From assembly GCF_037969875.1 (NCBI RefSeq), contig NZ_CP150218.1, positions 7,316,001-7,380,000 on the forward strand: a stretch of DNA of 64,000 nucleotides, read 5' to 3'. Below the pieces are notes generated by a model. It worked only from the letters and a program-made list of their open reading frames with translations. It was not told where the DNA came from and ran no database searches. This stretch comes from Paenibacillus sp. FSL R7-0337. Its GTDB lineage: Bacteria > Bacillota > Bacilli > Paenibacillales > Paenibacillaceae. The position numbers and the translations under genes were made by a program. Positions 60,164-64,000 of the stretch are shown piece by piece; within the stretch, counting starts at the first letter, position 1, and each line of letters starts with the position of its first letter.

Positions 60164-61513
60164 ATGAAATCAACGTTTAAAAAATCATTATGTACCTTGC
60201 TGGCAACGGTAACTATGTTGTCAATGCTGGTGGTGCCGCCGCCGCCCAAAGTTTCAGCAGCCAGCGATGTGACGGTCAATCTGTCTGCCCAGAAGCAGGT
60301 GATCCGCGGATTCGGGGGCATCAACCACCCGGTCTGGATCGGCGATCTGACGGCCGCGCAGCGGGAGACCGCCTTCGGTAACGGAGCGAACCAGCTGGGA
60401 TTATCCATTCTGAGAATCTCTGTGGACGATAACAAGAATAACTGGTCTAAGGAGCTGGATACGGCCAAGGCGGCCGTTGCCAAAGGAGCCATCGTCTTCG
60501 CTTCCCCCTGGAATCCTCCTGCAAGTATGACGGAGACCTTCAACCACAATGGGAATACCTCAGCCAAGCGTCTCAAATATAACCAGTACGGCGCATACGC
60601 CCAGCATCTGAATGACTTCGTGACCTATATGAAGAATAACGGGGTTAACCTGTATGCGATCTCGATACAGAATGAACCGGACTATGCCGAGACCTGGACC
60701 TGGTGGACACCTGCCGAAGTCCTGAACTTTATGAAGAATTATGCCGGTTCGATCAATTGCCGGGTTATTGCTCCCGAGTCCTTCCAATATCTGAAGAATA
60801 TGTCCGACCCGATTCTGAATGATTCCCAGGCGCTGGCCAATATGGACATTCTGGGGGCGCATTTGTATGGAACACAGGTGAACAACTTTGCCTATCCGCT
60901 CTTCAAGCAGAAGGGTGCAGGCAAAGAGCTGTGGATGACCGAGGTCTATTACCCTAACAGCAATAACAACTCGGCCAACCTGTGGCCGGAAGCACTGGAA
61001 GTAGCCTATCATATGCACAATGCACTGGTGGAAGGGGATTTCCAGGCTTATGTATGGTGGTATATCCGCCGTCAATACAGCCCGATGAATGAGGACGGCA
61101 GTATCAGCAAGCGCGGGGACAGCATGGCCCAGTTCTCCAAGTTCGTCCGCCCGGGTTATGTAAGAGTGGACGCGACCAAGAATCCGAATACCAATGTCTA
61201 TGTCTCGGCTTACAAGGGCAGTAACAAGGCAGTTATTGTCGCTATTAATAAAAGTACTTCGGCGGTCAGCCAGCGGTTCGTCCTGCAGAACGGCACAGCC
61301 TCCAGCTTTGCTTCGTGGATTACAGACGCCAACCGGAAGGTGGCTGCCGGCTCTAACATTAATGTGTCGAACGGCGCTTTCACCGCCCAACTGCCTGCGC
61401 TTAGTGTAACTACCTTCGTAGCCACACTCGGAAGCAGCAAAAGCTCGGTAACGGATGCAATCTATGACATTGAAGTAGATCCTGCCTTGGCTGATGAAGT
61501 TTTTGCCGAGTAG
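60164..61513 (+). CDS. xynC: GH30 glucuronoxylanase
   Basis: 449 residues, ATG 60164 after AAGGAGATG. Signal peptide ends near VSAA (about residue 33). GH30 subfamily-8 type: opening QVIRGFGGINHPVW, acid/base Glu171 in SIQNEPDY, nucleophile Glu260 in WMTEVYYP, and the glucuronate-binding stretch YIRRQYSPMNEDGSISKRG (about 300-318), as in the well-studied B. subtilis XynC. It cuts xylan next to methylglucuronic acid branches. The side beta-domain ends with LSVTTFVATL; about 28 residues beyond (acidic, IYDIEVDPALADEVFAE) are not part of the usual family end. Secreted, no anchor or binding module. Confidence 0.95.
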   Translation: MKSTFKKSLCTLLATVTMLSMLVVPPPPKVSAASDVTVNLSAQKQVIRGFGGINHPVWIGDLTAAQRETAFGNGANQLGLSILRISVDDNKNNWSKELDTAKAAVAKGAIVFASPWNPPASMTETFNHNGNTSAKRLKYNQYGAYAQHLNDFVTYMKNNGVNLYAISIQNEPDYAETWTWWTPAEVLNFMKNYAGSINCRVIAPESFQYLKNMSDPILNDSQALANMDILGAHLYGTQVNNFAYPLFKQKGAGKELWMTEVYYPNSNNNSANLWPEALEVAYHMHNALVEGDFQAYVWWYIRRQYSPMNEDGSISKRGDSMAQFSKFVRPGYVRVDATKNPNTNVYVSAYKGSNKAVIVAINKSTSAVSQRFVLQNGTASSFASWITDANRKVAAGSNINVSNGAFTAQLPALSVTTFVATLGSSKSSVTDAIYDIEVDPALADEVFAE

Positions 61514-61559
61514 AATACAGTCGCAGCATTTATGACTTAACCGCAGATAGACCCAGCAT

Positions 61560-61612
61560 CCCGGCCTGTAAACCGCAGCTTGCATAGTGCGTTTACGGGC
61601 CGGGATTTTTTT
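61560..61612 (+). terminator. Terminator after xylanase gene
   Basis: CCCGGCCTGTAAAC (61560-61573) pairs with GTTTACGGGCCGGG (61591-61604) with one G-T pair, followed by A and seven T. Strong intrinsic terminator; the next gene follows 21 bp later and would need its own promoter or read-through. Confidence 0.88.
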
Positions 61613-61632
61613 GGAAAATAAGGAGGGGTATC

Positions 61633-63183
61633 ATGTTCAAAGTGTTGCTGGTAGACGATGAGGTGTATGTTCGTAAAGGGCTGCTGGAAATCATTCCCTG
61701 GGAAGCGTTGGAATTCAGCGTTGTGGGAGAGGCCAATAATGGCGCTGAAGCGCTGGAGATGATTGAACAACTGGAGCCTGACCTCGTGATTACGGATATC
61801 CGTATGCCCACTCTGGATGGGCTGGATCTGATCCGCAGTGTGTATACACAGGCCGGACTGCCTATGATATTCATCATAATCAGCGGTTTCAACGATTTCA
61901 ATTATGCACAGCAGGCCATGCGCTATGGGGTTCGCGACTACATCCTCAAGCCCATAGACGAAGAGGAGATGACTGCTGCGCTCCGGAAGCTGTCGTATGC
62001 CATGGGCCGGAAGCGGATTGCCGCGCTGACCAATGATGACTTAACGACAAGTGCAATTATGGAAGCACTGGTGCAAGAGAACCTCCAGCCGGAGGAAGCC
62101 GAACCTTATGCAGCAGCCTTGGGGCTGGAGGGGAAACACGGATTTCTCTACACGGTGACCGAGCTTCATATGGACCCGCAGGAGAGGCCGGCTACCCTGA
62201 AGCAATTCCAGGAGGTGCTGCATTCTATTGAAGCGGGAGGAGCCGGCATTCCCGTCCTTGAGCAGCAGCCGGGGGTGTTCGGAATGCTGCTCTGTCTGGA
62301 CCGGATCGAAGGCTGCGGACTTGCGCTTCATCTGAAGCGGCTGCGCACAACTCTGATAGAACGGCTACATATAGAGCTGAGCCTGTATGCGGGTGATCCG
62401 GTGGACATGCTGGCCCATGTCCACCGCTCTTATTCAGAGGCTAATGAAGCAGGCAGGCACAAATATGCCGAGAATACTGGGGTCATTACATATGCGCAGA
62501 TTAGGGAGAAAGCACTGTACGTGTTTGATATGAGTCCGGTACTGGCAAACAAGCTGATCCTGGAGCTGGAGGAGGGCAACATGACAGACTATCAGCAGAC
62601 GGTGAACAACATATTCACCTTATTCCAGGAACAGCGCTTCACCCCGCAAGCCGTGACCGGCTCGCTCGCCCGGTGTATGACGGGCATTCTTGGCGTGATT
62701 ACAGCGATGGACGGCAACGAGGCGGAAATCCTCCGGCTTAAGGGGCTGGCAGAACAGGGCCATGGGCAGTGGAGCCTGCCCATGCTGCAGGAGCATTTCC
62801 TGCAGGCCATACATGAAGCGGCGGAATATATGGTGCGGCTCCGCAGAGAGAATAGCCTGGGGGGAATCAAGCCGATCAAGCAATACATAGACACTCATTA
62901 CCACGAGAATATCAGCCTTAAGAGTATAGCGGCCATGTTTTATATGAATGCCGTTTATTTGGGACGGCTATTCCGCAAGACCTATGGCGTCTATTTCAAT
63001 GAATATCTCCTGGAGCTTAGAGTGCAGGAAGCTAAGAAGCTGCTGCGGCAGAGCGATCTGAGAATGTACGAGATTGCAGGCAGGGTCGGTTTTCAGAATG
63101 CTGATTATTTCGTGACCCAATTTGAAAAGCTGGAGCAGCTAACGCCGTCGGAATATCGGAATCTGCTGATCGGCAAAGAATAG
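61633..63183 (+). CDS. YesN-type AraC response regulator
   Basis: 516 residues, ATG 61633 after AAGGAGGGG. Receiver intact: LLVDDEV, Asp in LVITDIRMPTLDG, Ser in IISGFNDFNYA, Lys in DYILKPIDE. AraC domain at about 410-512 (ISLKSIAAMFYMNAVYLGRLFRKTYGVYF, YEIAGRVGFQNADYFVTQFEKLEQLTPSEY). Unlike the other three pairs here the regulator gene precedes its kinase (63196). Targets probably lie beyond the right edge, or the xylanase gene upstream. Confidence 0.93.
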   Translation: MFKVLLVDDEVYVRKGLLEIIPWEALEFSVVGEANNGAEALEMIEQLEPDLVITDIRMPTLDGLDLIRSVYTQAGLPMIFIIISGFNDFNYAQQAMRYGVRDYILKPIDEEEMTAALRKLSYAMGRKRIAALTNDDLTTSAIMEALVQENLQPEEAEPYAAALGLEGKHGFLYTVTELHMDPQERPATLKQFQEVLHSIEAGGAGIPVLEQQPGVFGMLLCLDRIEGCGLALHLKRLRTTLIERLHIELSLYAGDPVDMLAHVHRSYSEANEAGRHKYAENTGVITYAQIREKALYVFDMSPVLANKLILELEEGNMTDYQQTVNNIFTLFQEQRFTPQAVTGSLARCMTGILGVITAMDGNEAEILRLKGLAEQGHGQWSLPMLQEHFLQAIHEAAEYMVRLRRENSLGGIKPIKQYIDTHYHENISLKSIAAMFYMNAVYLGRLFRKTYGVYFNEYLLELRVQEAKKLLRQSDLRMYEIAGRVGFQNADYFVTQFEKLEQLTPSEYRNLLIGKE

Positions 63184-63195
63184 CGGGGTGGTCCT

Positions 63196-64000
63196 ATGAA
63201 GAGGTTCCTGAATTATTTGAAGCTGCGCGATAAGCTGCTGCTGATGTATGTGCTGTCGGTCTTTTTTCCTATCGTGCTGACGAATATCGTGTTCTATAAT
63301 GTGACCACTTCTAATATACGAAATCAAAAAATCCGTGATGCAGATATGGCGCTGAGTAATCTGAAAAACGACCTGCGTGTGACGATTGATCAGGGGGTCG
63401 GCCTTTCGTATTCGCTGTATACCGATGCCATCTTCAACAAAACCATTACCCGCAAATTTGCCAGCCAAAAGGAATATGTGGACACCTTCAATTCTTATCT
63501 GAGGGGCGCGCTGGCCGATCAGAATATGCAGGGGGTCCGCTGGTATCAGGTGTATACGGATAATCCCACCATCTTAGCCTCCGGCTATATGGAACGGTTA
63601 ACCGGCGAAATCCGAAAGTCCGGCTGGTATACCCGGTCCCTGGCCTCCTCTGCTTCCTATCCAACCTTTGTCTATGCGGACCAGAAGTTCAGCCTGGTTC
63701 AGCGATTGAATAATTACAATTCCGGCGGCTTCGAGCAGCTTGTCAAGATCGACCTGAATATGGAGCAGATACACCAGATCTTTTTTGGAAACGGATTCGA
63801 CGGCAAGGTCTATCTGGTGGACCCTCAGGGCAGAGTGCAGTTCGGGAATGTGACGGCCAATCTTACGAAGGATATTTACTTTCATGAGATCAGCTTTCCC
63901 GATAGCTCGCTTATCTTTGATGAAGCGTACAGTGGCATTAATTATCTGGAGGGCTGGACACTGAAGGGCGTGATGGACGAGGAAAGCGTGCTGAAGGAGG
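63196..64000 (+). CDS. YesM-type sensor kinase, N-terminal part only
   Basis: The frame opens with ATG 63196 (GGGGTGGT before it), 12 bp after the regulator, and is still open at the window edge (268 codons). The start MKRFLNYLKLRDKLLLMYVLSVFFPIVLTNIVFY contains a first membrane helix, followed by an extracytoplasmic sensor region (SNLKNDLRVTIDQGVGLSYSLY, FVYADQKFSLVQRLNNY). This matches the N-terminus of YesM-type kinases; the HAMP and kinase domains lie beyond 64000. Confidence 0.85.
   Translation, partial: MKRFLNYLKLRDKLLLMYVLSVFFPIVLTNIVFYNVTTSNIRNQKIRDADMALSNLKNDLRVTIDQGVGLSYSLYTDAIFNKTITRKFASQKEYVDTFNSYLRGALADQNMQGVRWYQVYTDNPTILASGYMERLTGEIRKSGWYTRSLASSASYPTFVYADQKFSLVQRLNNYNSGGFEQLVKIDLNMEQIHQIFFGNGFDGKVYLVDPQGRVQFGNVTANLTKDIYFHEISFPDSSLIFDEAYSGINYLEGWTLKGVMDEESVLKE

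Overview
The window looks like chromosomal DNA of a Paenibacillus-type Firmicute. The reasons are strong AGGAGG-type ribosome sites with many GTG and TTG starts, lipoprotein and S-layer (SLH) surface anchoring, four YesM/YesN-type kinase and AraC-type regulator sets (one kinase cut by the right edge), importers encoded without an ATPase, and a high density of polysaccharide-degrading enzymes. The genus is an inference from gene content. No rRNA, tRNA, CRISPR array, transposase or phage gene was seen.

Layout. 1-753: no convincing gene, but a 51-bp tandem repeat. 754-1521 (minus): an AraC-type regulator with a degenerate receiver. 1778-15874: one tightly packed operon with two binding proteins (one a 964-residue fusion with carbohydrate-binding-like modules), two permease pairs, a secreted NHL/TPR protein, a YIP1-family membrane protein, a DUF5696 lipoprotein and a GH10 xylanase lipoprotein. 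16087-23044: a binding protein, kinase and regulator without permeases, then a secreted GH5/ricin-type enzyme. 23776-25165: a GH27 alpha-galactosidase and a small zinc-ribbon protein. 25806-30968 (minus): a 1720-residue SLH-anchored multimodular glycosidase. 31428-39803: kinase, regulator, and an importer with a binding protein on each side of the permease pair. 39884: an Eis-like acetyltransferase. 41038-49621: a regulator and kinase divergent from an importer that is followed by a beta-glucuronidase. 49795-55187: an AT-richer OmpR-type regulator, kinase, ABC ATPase and FtsX-type permease, probably an export or peptide-resistance module. 55184-61513: two paralogous AraC regulators, each divergent from a glycosidase-type gene (an unassigned 658-residue protein and a GH30 glucuronoxylanase). 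61633-64000: a further regulator and a kinase cut by the window edge.

Working picture. Secreted, lipid-anchored and SLH-anchored enzymes cut xylan, glucuronoxylan and related glycans. Lipoprotein binding proteins deliver the fragments to permeases that must borrow a shared ATPase encoded elsewhere (MsmX-like by analogy). Cytoplasmic alpha-galactosidase and beta-glucuronidase finish the breakdown, and each locus has its own AraC-type regulator. The most system-like novelty is the 1778-15874 operon. Other notable items are a 51-bp repeat family at two loci, two long foldback elements, and a 22-bp direct repeat next to the GH5 promoter.
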